This document shows, in pieces, positions 1 through 8,759 of a stretch of 64,000 nucleotides of DNA (position 1 is the first letter of the stretch; each line of letters starts with the position of its first letter). The notes beneath the pieces were generated by a model, which saw only the letters and a program-made list of their open reading frames with translations, was not told the origin of the DNA and made no database searches. Origin of the DNA: Mycolicibacterium nivoides. GTDB lineage: Bacteria > Actinomycetota > Actinomycetes > Mycobacteriales > Mycobacteriaceae. Position numbers and translations under genes: made by a program. The stretch spans positions 310,001-374,000 of the forward strand of contig NZ_CP034072.1 in the NCBI RefSeq assembly GCF_003855255.1, given 5' to 3'.

Positions 1-1277
1 TGCCCTCGCCGCTGGCCGGGGTGCCGCTGGCACTCAAGGACGTCTTCACCGCCACTGACATGCCCACCACCGCGGGCTCGAAAATCCTTGAGGGATGGCG
101 CGCGCCGTACGACGCGACCGTCACCGCCAAGCTGCGCGCCGCGGGTATCCCGATCCTGGGCAAGACGAACATGGACGAATTCGCCATGGGATCGTCGACC
201 GAGAACTCGGCCTACGGCCCGACCCGCAACCCGTGGAACACCGAGCGGGTGCCCGGCGGATCGGGGGGCGGTAGCGCTGCGGCGCTGGCCGCGTATCAGG
301 CCCCGCTGGCCATCGGCACCGACACCGGCGGGTCGATCCGCCAGCCTGCCGCGCTCACCGCGACCGTCGGCGTGAAGCCGACCTACGGCACGGTCTCGCG
401 CTACGGCCTGATCGCCTGTGCGTCCTCACTGGACCAGGGCGGTCCGTGTGCCCGCACGGTGCTCGACACCGCGCTGCTGCACCAGGTGATCGCCGGCCAC
501 GACCCGCGCGACTCGACCTCCGTCGATGCCCCGGTGCCCGATGTGGTCGGTGCTGCGCGGGCCGGTGCGGCAGGCGATCTCAAGGGTGTGCGCGTCGGTG
601 TGGTCAATCAGCTGCGCGGCGAGGGATACCAGCCTGGAGTGCTGGAGTCTTTCAATGCCGCTGTCGCCCAGCTGACCGCGCTCGGCGCTGAGGTCACCGA
701 GGTGGACTGCCCGCACTTCGACCACGCGATGGATGCCTACTACCTGATCCTGCCGTCGGAGGTGTCGAGCAACCTGGCACGGTTCGACGCGATGCGGTTC
801 GGGCTGCGCGTCGGCGATGACGGCACGCACAGCGCCGAGGAGGTCATGGCGTTGACCCGGGCCGCCGGATTCGGGCCGGAGGTCAAGCGCCGGATCATGA
901 TCGGCACCTACGCGTTGTCGGCGGGCTACTACGACGCCTACTACAACCAGGCGCAGAAGGTGCGGACGCTGATCGCCCGCGACCTGGAGCGGGCCTACCA
1001 GAGCGTGGACGTGCTGGTGTCCCCGGCGACGCCGACGACAGCGTTCCGGTTGGGGGAGAAGGTCGACGATCCGCTGGCCATGTATCTGTTCGACCTGTGC
1101 ACCCTGCCGCTGAACCTGGCCGGGCACTGCGGCATGTCGGTGCCGTCGGGTCTCTCGCCCGACGACGGCCTGCCCGTCGGACTGCAGATCATGGCGCCGG
1201 CCCTGGCCGATGACCGGCTGTACCGCGTCGGCGCGGCCTACGAGGCTGCCCGCGGCCCATTGCCCAGCGCGTTGTAG
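1..1277 (+). CDS. gatA: Glutamyl-tRNA(Gln)/aspartyl-tRNA(Asn) amidotransferase subunit A, 5' truncated by window edge
   Basis: Amidase subunit of the GatCAB complex, which converts mischarged Glu-tRNA(Gln) or Asp-tRNA(Asn) to the amidated form, releasing ammonia from glutamine. The frame is open from base 3 to the TAG at 1275-1277, so the N-terminus (roughly 70 residues) lies upstream of the window. Amidase-signature features are visible: the catalytic Lys in ALKDVF (codon at 36-38), the Gly/Ser stretch [11 protein letters not shown] around 258-290, and [12 protein letters not shown] around 316-351 with the nucleophilic Ser. Synteny with pfkA downstream and gatB 2.4 kb further matches the mycobacterial gatC-gatA-pfkA-gatB order (known); gatC should lie just upstream of the window (inference). 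Confidence 0.96.
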   Translation, partial: PSPLAGVPLALKDVFTATDMPTTAGSKILEGWRAPYDATVTAKLRAAGIPILGKTNMDEFAMGSSTENSAYGPTRNPWNTERVPGGSGGGSAAALAAYQAPLAIGTDTGGSIRQPAALTATVGVKPTYGTVSRYGLIACASSLDQGGPCARTVLDTALLHQVIAGHDPRDSTSVDAPVPDVVGAARAGAAGDLKGVRVGVVNQLRGEGYQPGVLESFNAAVAQLTALGAEVTEVDCPHFDHAMDAYYLILPSEVSSNLARFDAMRFGLRVGDDGTHSAEEVMALTRAAGFGPEVKRRIMIGTYALSAGYYDAYYNQAQKVRTLIARDLERAYQSVDVLVSPATPTTAFRLGEKVDDPLAMYLFDLCTLPLNLAGHCGMSVPSGLSPDDGLPVGLQIMAPALADDRLYRVGAAYEAARGPLPSAL

Positions 1278-1330
1278 GCGGCAGCCCCTAACCCGGGCAC
1301 GGTTGTGCCAGGCGGGGCAAGATGGTGCCC

Positions 1331-2362
1331 ATGCGCATCGGAGTTCTCACCGGCGGCGGTGACTGTCCTGGCCTGAACGCGGTGATCCGGGCGGTGGTGC
1401 GCACCTGCGACCAGCGCTACGGCTCGTCGGTGGTCGGATTTCTCGACGGCTGGCGGGGCTTGTTGGAGGACCGCCGTATCCAACTGGCCAACGACGATCG
1501 CAACGATCGGCTGCTGGCCAAGGGCGGAACCATGTTGGGCACCGCGCGGGTCAACCCGGACAAGCTGCGGGCGGGACTGGATCAGATCAAGCAGACACTC
1601 GAAGACAACGGGATCGACGTGTTGATCCCGATCGGCGGTGAAGGCACCTTGACCGCCGCGCACTGGTTGTCCGAGGAGAATGTCCCGGTGGTCGGCGTAC
1701 CCAAGACCATCGACAACGACATCGACTGCACGGACGTCACTTTCGGCCACGACACAGCGCTGCAGGTGGCGACCGAGGCCATCGACCGGCTGCACAGCAC
1801 CGCTGAATCGCACCAGCGCGTCATGCTGGTCGAGGTGATGGGCCGGCACGCCGGGTGGATCGCGCTGAATGCCGGCCTGGCCTCGGGCGCGCACATGACG
1901 CTGATCCCCGAGCAGCCCTTCGACGTCGAGGAAGTGTGCCGGCTGGTCAAGAAGCGCTTCCAGCACGGATCGTCACACTTCATCTGCGTGGTGGCCGAGG
2001 GCGCGAAACCGGCAGAGGGCACGATGCAACTGCGCCAGGGCGGCATGGACGAGTTCGGGCACGAGAAATTCACCGGTGTGGCACAGCAATTGGCGCTCGA
2101 GGTGGAGAAGCGGATCAAAAAAGATGTGCGCGTCACGGTTCTCGGCCACGTCCAGCGCGGCGGTACCCCGACGGCCTATGACCGCGTGCTGGCCACCCGG
2201 TTCGGCGTGAACGCGGCCGACGCCGCCCATGCCGGCGAGTTCGGGATGATGGTGTCGTTGCAGGGGCAGGACATCGGCCGGGTATCACTGGCCGATGCGA
2301 CCCGCCACCTCAAGCTGGTGCCGCAGTCCCGTTACGACGACGCCGCTGAGTTCTTCGGCTAG
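1331..2362 (+). CDS. pfkA: 6-phosphofructokinase
   Basis: Phosphorylates fructose 6-phosphate to fructose 1,6-bisphosphate in glycolysis. 343 residues, the usual length of the mycobacterial enzyme. Visible motifs are GGGDCPG at residues 8-14 (nucleotide loop), GGEGT near 104-108 and PKTIDNDID near 127-135 (active-site Asp), then MGRHAGW near 170. The GGEGT plus PKTIDND combination is typical of the actinobacterial ATP-dependent group, which shares the Lys with PPi-dependent enzymes (known). The ATG at 1331 is preferred over the in-frame ATG at 1322 because [11 protein letters not shown] is the conserved N-terminus. The gene follows gatA by 53 bp and faces the convergent reductase gene. Confidence 0.96.
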   Translation: MRIGVLTGGGDCPGLNAVIRAVVRTCDQRYGSSVVGFLDGWRGLLEDRRIQLANDDRNDRLLAKGGTMLGTARVNPDKLRAGLDQIKQTLEDNGIDVLIPIGGEGTLTAAHWLSEENVPVVGVPKTIDNDIDCTDVTFGHDTALQVATEAIDRLHSTAESHQRVMLVEVMGRHAGWIALNAGLASGAHMTLIPEQPFDVEEVCRLVKKRFQHGSSHFICVVAEGAKPAEGTMQLRQGGMDEFGHEKFTGVAQQLALEVEKRIKKDVRVTVLGHVQRGGTPTAYDRVLATRFGVNAADAAHAGEFGMMVSLQGQDIGRVSLADATRHLKLVPQSRYDDAAEFFG

Positions 2363-2390
2363 TCCCGGCCCTTGCGCTCGGCCAGGGAAA

Positions 2391-3083
2391 TCACGCGCTC
2401 TTGAGCGCTTCGCGGCGTAGTAACTGCCACATGGACGGGGTGTCGACGGTCGTGGAAATGGTCACGGTCGCACCGGTTTCCGGCGATTCCGCCAGTTTGA
2501 GCAGGTAGTCGGCGAGATCGGTGCGCGAGGTGAACGCGCCCACCGGGTCGCGCCGGCCGGCGATGTACTCGGTGACGTCGGGCAGGTCGAACAGGCCGGA
2601 CGGCCGCACGATGGTCCAGTTCAGTCCGCTGCCGGAAACGATGTCCTCCATCCGGCGCATGTCTGCGTAGAGCGTCTTGCCGAAGATGCGGCTGATCACC
2701 GGCTGGACCACGCGGAGCGCGAACGGCGTATCGGTGCGGCCGGGGTAATCGGCGATCGCGGTGGAGCTCACGACGGCCAACCGGTCGACTCCGGTGGCGC
2801 GCATCGCGGCGACGATGTTGCCAACGCCGACCGAGTACGTGTCGACGGGATCCATGGTGAAGGTGACGCCCAGGGTGGACAGCACCGCGTCGGCGCCGTC
2901 GATCACGGCGGTGACCGCTGCTGCGTCGCGCACGTCGGCTTCGGTCACCGTGAGCGCGGCGTCGGTGATCGGGAACTGCGCGGGGTGGCGGGTGACCGCC
3001 ACGACGGTGTGGCCGGTGTCGAGCGCCCGGCGGGTGAGCAGACGTCCCGTCGCACCGTTGGCGCCGAAGATGACGATTCGCAT
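2391..3083 (-). CDS. NAD(P)-binding (NmrA-like/SDR-type) oxidoreductase
   Basis: 230-residue atypical short-chain reductase with a Rossmann fold. The N-terminal loop FGANGATGRLL (residues 5-15) is the GxxGxxG dinucleotide site. Later parts read like NAD(P)H-binding NmrA/YwnB-type proteins: acidic D after beta-3 (EADVRDAAAV), VVSSTAIADYPG and IVRPSGLFDLP. The substrate is unknown. An upstream in-frame start (3116) would add 11 residues before the conserved MRIVIFGANG; the ATG at 3083 is preferred. It is transcribed divergently from a MarR-family gene with a palindromic intergenic region between them, so control by that MarR protein is likely (inference). Confidence 0.85.
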   Translation of the reverse strand: MRIVIFGANGATGRLLTRRALDTGHTVVAVTRHPAQFPITDAALTVTEADVRDAAAVTAVIDGADAVLSTLGVTFTMDPVDTYSVGVGNIVAAMRATGVDRLAVVSSTAIADYPGRTDTPFALRVVQPVISRIFGKTLYADMRRMEDIVSGSGLNWTIVRPSGLFDLPDVTEYIAGRRDPVGAFTSRTDLADYLLKLAESPETGATVTISTTVDTPSMWQLLRREALKSA

Positions 3084-3095
3084 GAGAGCCTCCCA

Positions 3096-3136
3096 ATTAG
3101 TCACTAATAGTGACAATCACGTCATATGACAATCAC
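3096..3136. promoter_or_regulatory. Candidate MarR operator in divergent promoter region
   Basis: Several symmetric elements overlap here. GTCACTaatAGTGAC (3100-3114) is a perfect inverted repeat with 6-bp arms. ATTAGtcaCTAAT (3096-3108) has perfect 5-bp arms. TGACAATCAC occurs twice as a direct repeat (3111-3120 and 3127-3136, period 16). The region lies between the oppositely oriented reductase and MarR genes, the normal place for a MarR operator. Seen directly in sequence; binding is inferred. Confidence 0.6.
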
Positions 3137-3158
3137 TGCGAGTGCTAGTGTTCGGCTC

Positions 3159-3632
3159 GTGGCTGAGGAACCGATCGGGGTGTCCGCGCTCGACCAGCGC
3201 ATCCCGTTTCTGCTGTCCCAACTCGGCGCGTATGTCGCCGAGGGGTTCAAGGCCAGGCTCGAGCCGCTGGGCCTGCATCCGCGGGCCACCGCGGTCCTGC
3301 TGGCGCTGGCCGCGGTCGACGGGCAGTCGCAGCGCGAGCTGTACGGGCGCCTCGGTCTGCACCGCAACGTCATGGTCACGCTGATCGACACGCTGGAAGC
3401 CGAAGGGCTCGTCGAACGTCGGCCACACCCCGAAGACCGGCGCGCCTTCGCGGTGTCGCTGACCGAGCGGGCGCGCGAGCTGATCCCGGCGCTCGACGAG
3501 GCGGGTCGTGCGCTCGAGGACGAGGTGACCGCGTCGCTGTCCGATGACGAACGAGCCGTGCTGAGACACACGCTGCGGCGGTTGTCGGCCGCTGCGGGTC
3601 TGATTCCCGGCGTCCACCCCGGACTGGCCTGA
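3159..3632 (+). CDS. MarR-family transcriptional regulator
   Basis: 157-residue winged-helix repressor of the MarR type. The core includes the recognition-helix region [28 protein letters not shown] and the wing [22 protein letters not shown], the hallmark of the family. The start is taken as GTG 3159: a TAGTGT hexamer at 3146-3151 would start transcription at 3158, giving a leaderless mRNA, and the alternative ATG at 3126 would sit inside the operator repeats. It is divergent to the NAD(P)-binding reductase, which is its probable target, together with itself. The ligand is unknown. Confidence 0.88.
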   Translation: MAEEPIGVSALDQRIPFLLSQLGAYVAEGFKARLEPLGLHPRATAVLLALAAVDGQSQRELYGRLGLHRNVMVTLIDTLEAEGLVERRPHPEDRRAFAVSLTERARELIPALDEAGRALEDEVTASLSDDERAVLRHTLRRLSAAAGLIPGVHPGLA

Positions 3633-3658
3633 AAAGGCGCCCAACTAGGATCGACACC

Positions 3659-5170
3659 ATGTCTGTCGCTACCGCTGAACTCGTCGACTACGACGACGTC
3701 ATCGCCGCCTACGAGCCCGTGATGGGCATGGAGGTGCACGTCGAGCTGTCCACGGCCACCAAGATGTTCTGCGGCTGCGCCAATCGGTTCGGTGCCGAGC
3801 CCAACACGCTGGTCTGCCCGGTCTGCCTCGGGCTGCCGGGTTCTCTGCCGGTGCTCAACGAGGCGGCCGTGGAGGCGGCGATCCGCATCGGCCTGGCGCT
3901 CAACTGCGATATCGCACCGTGGGGCCGGTTCGCCCGGAAGAACTACTTCTACCCCGACCAGCCGAAGAACTACCAGATCTCGCAATACGACGAGCCGATC
4001 GCGATCAACGGATACCTCGACGTACCGCTCGACGACGGAACCACCTTCCGCGTCGAGATCGAGCGTGCGCACATGGAGGAAGACACCGGCAAGCTGACCC
4101 ACCTGGGCAGCGATACCGGCCGCATCGCGGGTGCGACGACCTCGTTGGCCGACTTCAACCGCGCCGGCGTTCCGCTGATCGAGATCGTCACCAGGCCCAT
4201 CGAGGGGACCGGGGCGCGTGCGCCGGAAATCGCCCGCGCCTACGTCACTGCCCTGCGAGATCTGCTGCGCGGCTTGGACGTATCGGATGTGCGGATGGAC
4301 CAGGGATCGATGCGGTGTGACTCGAACCTGTCTCTCAAGCCGATCGGCGCCACCGAGTTCGGCACCCGCACCGAGACCAAGAACGTGAACTCGCTCAAGA
4401 GCGTCGAGGTTGCGGTCCGGTACGAAATGCGCCGTCAGGCAGCGGTTCTCAATTCCGGCGGCACCATCACCCAGGAGACCAGGCATTTCCACGAGGACGG
4501 CTACACCTCGCCGGGGCGCAGCAAGGAGACGGCGGAGGATTACCGCTACTTCCCCGAGCCCGACCTGGAACCGGTCGCTCCCAGCGCCGAGCTGGTCGAG
4601 CGGTTGCGCCAGACCATCCCCGAGCTGCCGTGGTTGGCGCGCAAGCGGATTCAGCAGGACTGGGGCATCTCCGACGAGGTGATGCGCGATCTGGTCAATG
4701 CCGGCGCGGTCGAGTTGGTGGCAGCCACCGTCGAGCACGGCGCCTCCAGCGAGGCTGCCCGCGCCTGGTGGGGCAACTTCCTGGTGCAGAAGGCCAACGA
4801 GTCAGAGGTCGAGCTCGAGGCACTGCCGATCACCCCGGCCCAGGTGGCCGCCGTCGTCAAGCTCGTCGACGAAGGCAAGCTGTCCAACAAGCTGGCACGC
4901 CAGGTGATCGAGGGTGTGCTGGCCGGCGAGGGAGAACCCGAGCAGGTGATGACCGACCGTGGTTTGGCGCTCGAGCGCGACGACTCGGTGATCCAGGCCG
5001 CTGTGGACGACGCTCTGGCCGCCAACCCTGACGTCGTGGAGAAGATCCGCGGCGGCAAGATCCAGGCCGCCGGTGCGATCGTCGGTGCGGTGATGAAGGC
5101 GACCAAGGGCTCGGCCGACGCCGCCCGGGTCCGTGAGCTGGTGCTGGCCGCGTGCGGCCAGAGCGGCTGA
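3659..5170 (+). CDS. gatB: Glutamyl-tRNA(Gln)/aspartyl-tRNA(Asn) amidotransferase subunit B
   Basis: tRNA-binding and transfer subunit of GatCAB; it activates the mischarged aminoacyl-tRNA with ATP and passes ammonia from GatA to it. 503 residues, close to the family norm. Recognisable blocks are [10 protein letters not shown] near 20-30, the cradle signature [19 protein letters not shown] near 98-116, [14 protein letters not shown] near 136-149, and a C-terminal YqeY-like helical domain (about 350-503) ending [24 protein letters not shown] box at 3646-3651 places a start site at 3658, one base before the ATG, so the mRNA looks leaderless. The GltX in this window has no separate GlnRS partner, in line with the indirect Gln-tRNA route of mycobacteria (known). 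Confidence 0.97.
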   Translation: MSVATAELVDYDDVIAAYEPVMGMEVHVELSTATKMFCGCANRFGAEPNTLVCPVCLGLPGSLPVLNEAAVEAAIRIGLALNCDIAPWGRFARKNYFYPDQPKNYQISQYDEPIAINGYLDVPLDDGTTFRVEIERAHMEEDTGKLTHLGSDTGRIAGATTSLADFNRAGVPLIEIVTRPIEGTGARAPEIARAYVTALRDLLRGLDVSDVRMDQGSMRCDSNLSLKPIGATEFGTRTETKNVNSLKSVEVAVRYEMRRQAAVLNSGGTITQETRHFHEDGYTSPGRSKETAEDYRYFPEPDLEPVAPSAELVERLRQTIPELPWLARKRIQQDWGISDEVMRDLVNAGAVELVAATVEHGASSEAARAWWGNFLVQKANESEVELEALPITPAQVAAVVKLVDEGKLSNKLARQVIEGVLAGEGEPEQVMTDRGLALERDDSVIQAAVDDALAANPDVVEKIRGGKIQAAGAIVGAVMKATKGSADAARVRELVLAACGQSG

Positions 5171-5177
5171 CCGCTCG

Positions 5178-5807
5178 TCAGCTCACCGGGCCGGCGAACA
5201 TCGTCATCGCCGCGGCGGCATATTGCTCGAGCCGCTCGCGCGGGTAGTTGTCCGGATCGTGCACGGCCAGGCGACCGAGCATCTCGGCGAACGAGAGCAG
5301 GGTGTGGCCGAGCAACTCGGGGTCCAGCGCGGCAAGCCGGGGGTCCACCGCGATGCCGGCTTTCGCCATTTGCTCGACCTGCGTGAGGATCTGGTTGCGG
5401 GCGTTGCGGACGGCCGCGCGGTAGTCCCGCGGAGCGGTGTCGGGCACGGTGAGGATGAGCCGCCAGCGCGTCGGGTTCTCCAACACGCAACGCAGGAATC
5501 CGGTGACGGTCGCGGTGTAGGCATCGGTCGGGCCCGTGCCGGACAGATTCTTGGGCAGGGCGGCCAGTACCTGGCTCAGCCCGTTCTGATGTTCGCGGAT
5601 GAGCAAGGCGGTCACCAGCTCGGTACGCGTCCGGAACGCGGTGTAGAGGACAGGTTTGCCGACTCCGCCCGCCTCGGCGACTGCCTCCATCCTGAGCTCG
5701 TGCAAGGGGCAGTCGTGGAGCACGGTCATCGCCGCGTCCAGCAGTTGCTCGCGCCGTTCTTCACGCGGTAGCCGCGGTGCATATCTGCGGCGCTGGCGGT
5801 CAGGCAC
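5178..5807 (-). CDS. TetR-family transcriptional regulator
   Basis: 209-residue repressor. The N-terminal helix-turn-helix reads REQLLDAAMTVLHDC...MEAVAEAGGVGKPVLYTAFRTRTELV (TetR_N pattern); the C-terminal ligand domain is not assigned. GTG 5807 is chosen over ATG 5837 because a reverse-strand TACCAT box (5815-5820) puts the transcript start at 5808 and because the alternative start lies in an inverted repeat that looks like the operator. It is convergent with gatB, with only 7 bp between stops. No obvious divergent target; the nearest gene beyond the promoter is lppZ, convergent from the far side. Target unknown. Confidence 0.85.
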   Translation of the reverse strand: MPDRQRRRYAPRLPREERREQLLDAAMTVLHDCPLHELRMEAVAEAGGVGKPVLYTAFRTRTELVTALLIREHQNGLSQVLAALPKNLSGTGPTDAYTATVTGFLRCVLENPTRWRLILTVPDTAPRDYRAAVRNARNQILTQVEQMAKAGIAVDPRLAALDPELLGHTLLSFAEMLGRLAVHDPDNYPRERLEQYAAAAMTMFAGPVS

Positions 5808-5810
5808 CCG

Positions 5811-5838
5811 GACAATGGTACGTGATAGTCGAACCATT
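5811..5838 (-). promoter_or_regulatory. Promoter and inverted repeat of the TetR gene
   Basis: AATGGT (5814-5819) and ACCATT (5833-5838) form a perfect 6-bp inverted repeat, 19 bp centre to centre. One arm overlaps the reverse-strand -10 hexamer TACCAT (5815-5820). This is the usual arrangement for TetR autorepression. Symmetry is seen directly; binding is inferred. Confidence 0.45.
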
Positions 5839-5938
5839 TCTAAGGGCGCATTACGAGCGTTGCATTCATATCGACCCGTTGGCGCAGCCGGCTCCGGTCA
5901 GGCCCGGAGCGCGGATCTATGTCGAAATGTCCTGTGCC

Positions 5939-7060
5939 TCAGGTGTTGTCGGCATTGCTGCGCGGGAAGCCGCCGCCCTGCGGGAAGAGTGGGAAGACGA
6001 CGTCGTCGAAGCTCTCGGCATCTCCGGCAGTCCGGTTCACGGTCGCGCCCCACACGTTGCCGTCGGGGGAGAGCTGCAACGCCCACGCGTGACCGCGCAC
6101 GTTCTCCCGGACCACCTCAGGGTCGCCGGTGACCGCGCCGGTGTCGGGCGCCAGCCGTACGGCGACGGTCTTCTTGGAGTTGACCAGGTTGACCAACACC
6201 GTGCCCTCCAGTGCGGCGCACCCGGCGACGCCGGGACGGTCCGGCCACGTCCACACCGTGGACACCTTGGAATCCTTGGTGATCCGCTGCAGCCGATCTG
6301 CGCTGGGAGTGCGGTCGGTGACGTAGAGCGAGCCGTCCGACGCATCGACACACATGGCTCCGGCGGCGCCCAGGCCGCTGAGCGCCGTGGTGACCGGGGC
6401 CTGGTTGACCGTGGTGGGCTGCTCGATGCGCAGCACCTTGCCGGCCAGTGATGCGGGATCGGCGGCCAGTGCCGGATCGCCCGCATCGCCGGTCTGCACC
6501 AACAGGGTGGTCTTGCTGGTGAAGGTCAGCGACCCCATATTGCCGCCGGCGCCCTTGGGGATGCCGGTGAGAATCGGCTTCGGCACGTCGCCGTCGGCGA
6601 TGCGGATCACCCGGTTGTCGGTCGGCGTGCTGACGTAGGCGTACATCAGCCGGTCCTGGCCGTAGGTCGGCGACAACACGATGTCCATCAGACCGCCGTC
6701 GCCGGACGGATCGACGGGGATCATCACTTTGACCTTCGGCTCGGCTTTCACCGACACCTGCTTGACCGCGCCGGTGAGCCGCTCGCCGACCAGCGCGGAC
6801 TGGCTGTCGGGAAGCATGATCAAACCGCTGGTGCTGTCCAGGCAGCCCTGCATCACGCCCGTTGCCTTGCATTCCTTGGGGAACGGCTTGGCCGGCAGTG
6901 GCGGCGGTGGCGGCGGGGTCGTCGTCGGCCCCGGCTCCATCTTCGGTGCAGTGGTGAAAGGCTCGGACTGGGCCGCGTCGAATCGGGCACAGCCCGAACC
7001 GACCAGCATCGCGGCGCACAGAACGGCGGCCACCCCCGTCATCCGCCGGCGCGATTTCAT
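5939..7060 (-). CDS. lppZ: Lipoprotein LppZ, PQQ/sorbosone-dehydrogenase-like beta-propeller
   Basis: 373-residue exported lipoprotein, the same length as M. tuberculosis Rv3006 (LppZ), with matching synteny. The first 24 residues are a signal peptide ending in VGSGC with the lipidated Cys at 24; Gly rather than Leu/Val at -3 is slightly atypical. A Pro-rich linker (TTTPPPPPPLP) precedes the glucose/sorbosone dehydrogenase-type propeller: GGLMDIVLSPTYGQDRLMYAYVST and NMGSLTFTSKTTLLVQTGDAG are typical blades. Enzymatic activity has not been shown for the family in mycobacteria as far as I know. It stands alone, divergent from the DoxX gene. Confidence 0.85.
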   Translation of the reverse strand: MKSRRRMTGVAAVLCAAMLVGSGCARFDAAQSEPFTTAPKMEPGPTTTPPPPPPLPAKPFPKECKATGVMQGCLDSTSGLIMLPDSQSALVGERLTGAVKQVSVKAEPKVKVMIPVDPSGDGGLMDIVLSPTYGQDRLMYAYVSTPTDNRVIRIADGDVPKPILTGIPKGAGGNMGSLTFTSKTTLLVQTGDAGDPALAADPASLAGKVLRIEQPTTVNQAPVTTALSGLGAAGAMCVDASDGSLYVTDRTPSADRLQRITKDSKVSTVWTWPDRPGVAGCAALEGTVLVNLVNSKKTVAVRLAPDTGAVTGDPEVVRENVRGHAWALQLSPDGNVWGATVNRTAGDAESFDDVVFPLFPQGGGFPRSNADNT

Positions 7061-7183
7061 GCCCGCCAGATTACGGATGCCTCGGCAGTGCGCGCCACGT
7101 CGGGACCGCGCGTCCTGCCCATAGCAGCCCGATACCAGGCAGAAGCGCCGGGGTAAATACCCGGATCGAACCGAACTTGCACT

Positions 7184-7189
7184 TACCCT
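7184..7189 (+). promoter_or_regulatory. -10 hexamer of the DoxX gene
   Basis: TACCCT lies 12 bp before 7196, one base ahead of the GTG at 7197, giving a leaderless or near-leaderless transcript. Confidence 0.45.
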
Positions 7190-7196
7190 GGCAGCT

Positions 7197-8039
7197 GTGA
7201 CCAGTCACTCGCAGGACCCGCAAGCCTGGCAACGACCGGGTTACTCGGACGATTCCGCCAGGCCGGCCGGAGCCAGCCTGGTCGACCCGGAAGACGACCT
7301 GCCGTCGGCGACGTACGGCGGGGACTTCGAAACCACCGCGATTCCGCGCTACGACGCCAAATCGGGCGACCAGTCGGCATTCAGCCTGGTCTCCGACCCT
7401 GAACCGCTGCCATATGTGCAATCCGGCGGGCCCGCCCCGATGGGGCCCTTCGCGGCCGAGCCGGCCGAGATCGAGCGCGACGAGTTCGTCGACGACCGCG
7501 TCAAGGCTGCCGGGCGGCGGGGCACCCAGGACCTCGGACTATTGATCCTGCGTGTGGCTCTCGGCGGGCTGATGATCATCCACGGCCTGCAGAAGGCGTT
7601 CGGTTGGTGGGGCGGCCCGGGACTGGACGGGTTCAACACCTCACTGGGTGAGATGGGCTTCAAGAACACCGACATCCTGACCTACGCCGCCACCGGCGGC
7701 CAGATCGCGGCGGGTGTCCTGCTGGTTCTGGGGCTGTTCACGCCGATCGCGGCGGCAGGCGCACTGGCTTACCTGATCAACGGGGTGCTCGCCACGGCGA
7801 TGGCCGCCCACGAGCAGGCCCGGCTCTCGGAAGTCATCACCGACGGCACCGAGTACCGGATGATCGTCGTCGTGGCCGCGGCCGCGATCATCCTGACCGG
7901 CCCGGGTCGCTACGGGTTCGACGCCGGCCGCGGCTGGGCCCGGCGGCCGTTCGTCGGATCATTCGTGGCACTGCTGCTCGGTGTGGCCGGCGGCATCGCC
8001 ATCTGGGTGTTGCTCAACGGCGGTAACCCGCTCGGCTGA
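7197..8039 (+). CDS. DoxX-family membrane protein (Rv3005c-like)
   Basis: 280 residues. Residues 1-105 are hydrophilic, acidic and probably disordered; the DoxX domain follows with four membrane segments near 110-130, 172-197, 221-236 and 252-275. Characteristic text is ILRVALGGLMIIHGLQKAFGWWGGPG. By synteny (lppZ, this gene, cfp6, ilvB) and length it corresponds to M. tuberculosis Rv3005c, reported as the membrane partner of SodA and SseA in an oxidative-stress complex (known). GTG 7197 is used as start because of the -10 box 12-13 bp upstream. Neither SodA nor SseA is encoded nearby, so the interaction cannot be judged here. Confidence 0.87.
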   Translation: MTSHSQDPQAWQRPGYSDDSARPAGASLVDPEDDLPSATYGGDFETTAIPRYDAKSGDQSAFSLVSDPEPLPYVQSGGPAPMGPFAAEPAEIERDEFVDDRVKAAGRRGTQDLGLLILRVALGGLMIIHGLQKAFGWWGGPGLDGFNTSLGEMGFKNTDILTYAATGGQIAAGVLLVLGLFTPIAAAGALAYLINGVLATAMAAHEQARLSEVITDGTEYRMIVVVAAAAIILTGPGRYGFDAGRGWARRPFVGSFVALLLGVAGGIAIWVLLNGGNPLG

Positions 8040-8051
8040 TCGCGCGGATCC

Positions 8052-8441
8052 TCAGGCGTACGGATTCGGTACGCGGCCGCCGCTCACCTCGGTCAGCAAC
8101 GGCAGTGTTGCGAAGGTCACGGCCGGCAGGCGCAGGCCGGTTCCGTCGTTCAGGTCGGCGATCGCCCAGGACGACCGGTCGAACCGCAGTCCCTTGATAT
8201 CGCCCCACGCCACCGTGCGGCTGCGCGTGAGAGACCGCGCCGTGACGGTGTCGGCATCGGCGGTGGTGCGGTACCGGATGATGGCCGCCGACAACGCAAC
8301 CGGGATCACCAGCAGCACCGAGAACAAGGTGGGATTGCTCAGCACCAGGGTCAGCAGGCCGAGCGTCAGGAAGCCGACTGCCAGGTGCGCCATGGGTGAT
8401 ATCCGGATGACGACAGGGGCGGTTGCCGATCGTGCGCTCAC
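8052..8441 (-). CDS. cfp6: Cfp6-like PH-domain membrane-anchored protein
   Basis: 129 residues. Two adjacent hydrophobic segments (about 19-36 and 40-55) form a helical hairpin, followed by a small bacterial PH domain (ITARSLTRSRTVAWGDIKGLRFDRSSWAIADL). Position between the DoxX gene and ilvB on the opposite strand matches M. tuberculosis Rv3004, low-molecular-weight antigen Cfp6 (known). It is convergent with the DoxX gene (12 bp between stops). The function of the family is not established. Confidence 0.82.
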   Translation of the reverse strand: MSARSATAPVVIRISPMAHLAVGFLTLGLLTLVLSNPTLFSVLLVIPVALSAAIIRYRTTADADTVTARSLTRSRTVAWGDIKGLRFDRSSWAIADLNDGTGLRLPAVTFATLPLLTEVSGGRVPNPYA

Positions 8442-8514
8442 AGGTTCATCCTTGCACCACCGGGTTGGCAGGCCCGCCGGCCATCACCCGGTGCCGGCCC
8501 CCAGGTGAAGCAAT

Positions 8515-8544
8515 TTGACCTTTAACCTGTACGACAGCTACCGT
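8515..8544 (+). promoter_or_regulatory. ilvBNC operon promoter
   Basis: TTGACC (8515-8520), 18-bp spacer, TACCGT (8539-8544). The predicted start near 8551 lies two bases before the ATG of the leader peptide at 8553. Good match to the housekeeping sigma consensus. Confidence 0.65.
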
Positions 8545-8552
8545 CAAGTGCT

Positions 8553-8624
8553 ATGCAGACCCCCGGATTGCTCGTAGTAATTGGTTGGCGCGTTGATGCC
8601 GCGCTGGCCCTCTGCCGGGCATAG
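8553..8624 (+). CDS. ilv operon leader peptide
   Basis: 23-codon reading frame ending in TAG, far too short to show as a normal gene. The peptide is MQTPGLLVVIGWRVD followed by AALALCRA. It holds four Leu, three Val and one Ile, including the consecutive run Leu-Leu-Val-Val-Ile at codons 6-10 (8568-8582), using codons rare in this GC-rich genome (TTG, GTA, GTA, ATT). It begins about 2 nt from the predicted transcript start and ends 20 nt before a terminator hairpin. This is the classical layout for ribosome-mediated attenuation by the three end products of the IlvBNC pathway. Comparable leaders are described upstream of actinobacterial ilvB operons, including Corynebacterium (known). Confidence 0.8.
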   Translation: MQTPGLLVVIGWRVDAALALCRA

Positions 8625-8644
8625 CAAACCGCATCGACGCGCCA
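8586..8644 (+). ncRNA. ilv leader RNA, long-range helix of the attenuator
   Basis: Bases 8586-8599 pair with 8631-8644 over 14 bp with a single G-U, enclosing the second half of the leader reading frame. Its 3' strand abuts the 5' arm of the terminator at 8645. A ribosome stalled on the Leu/Val/Ile codons (8568-8582) would cover or reach the 5' strand and so release the 3' strand. The exact antiterminator is not clear by eye; one alternative is the 7-bp pairing of 8558-8564 (ACCCCCG) with the 3' arm and first T of the terminator (8667-8673). Confidence 0.6.
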
Positions 8645-8682
8645 CCCTCGTACAGCTGCCGGCTGACGGGGGTTTTTTATTT
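8645..8682 (+). terminator. Attenuator terminator upstream of ilvB
   Basis: Stem 8645-8656 with 8662-8672 (11 pairs, one bulged A at 8652, one G-U), loop TGCCG, then TTTTTTATTT at 8673-8682. A canonical Rho-independent terminator placed between promoter and ilvB; such U-tracts are uncommon in mycobacteria, which marks it as regulatory. Confidence 0.8.
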
Positions 8683-8759
8683 GCCCACAAGCGCGCCGTA
8701 ACCATTGAAAAATTGAAATTCCTGGACAGGAACGTGACGCAAACCGTGAAGAGGACATC

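Noticed and set aside
3122..4738. 538-codon minus-strand frame over the MarR gene and gatB
   Set aside because: Shadow frame; crosses two well-supported genes and shows no recognisable domain.
8553..8682. T-box riboswitch in the ilv leader
   Set aside because: No T-box sequence or specifier loop; a leader peptide with regulatory codons explains the element better.
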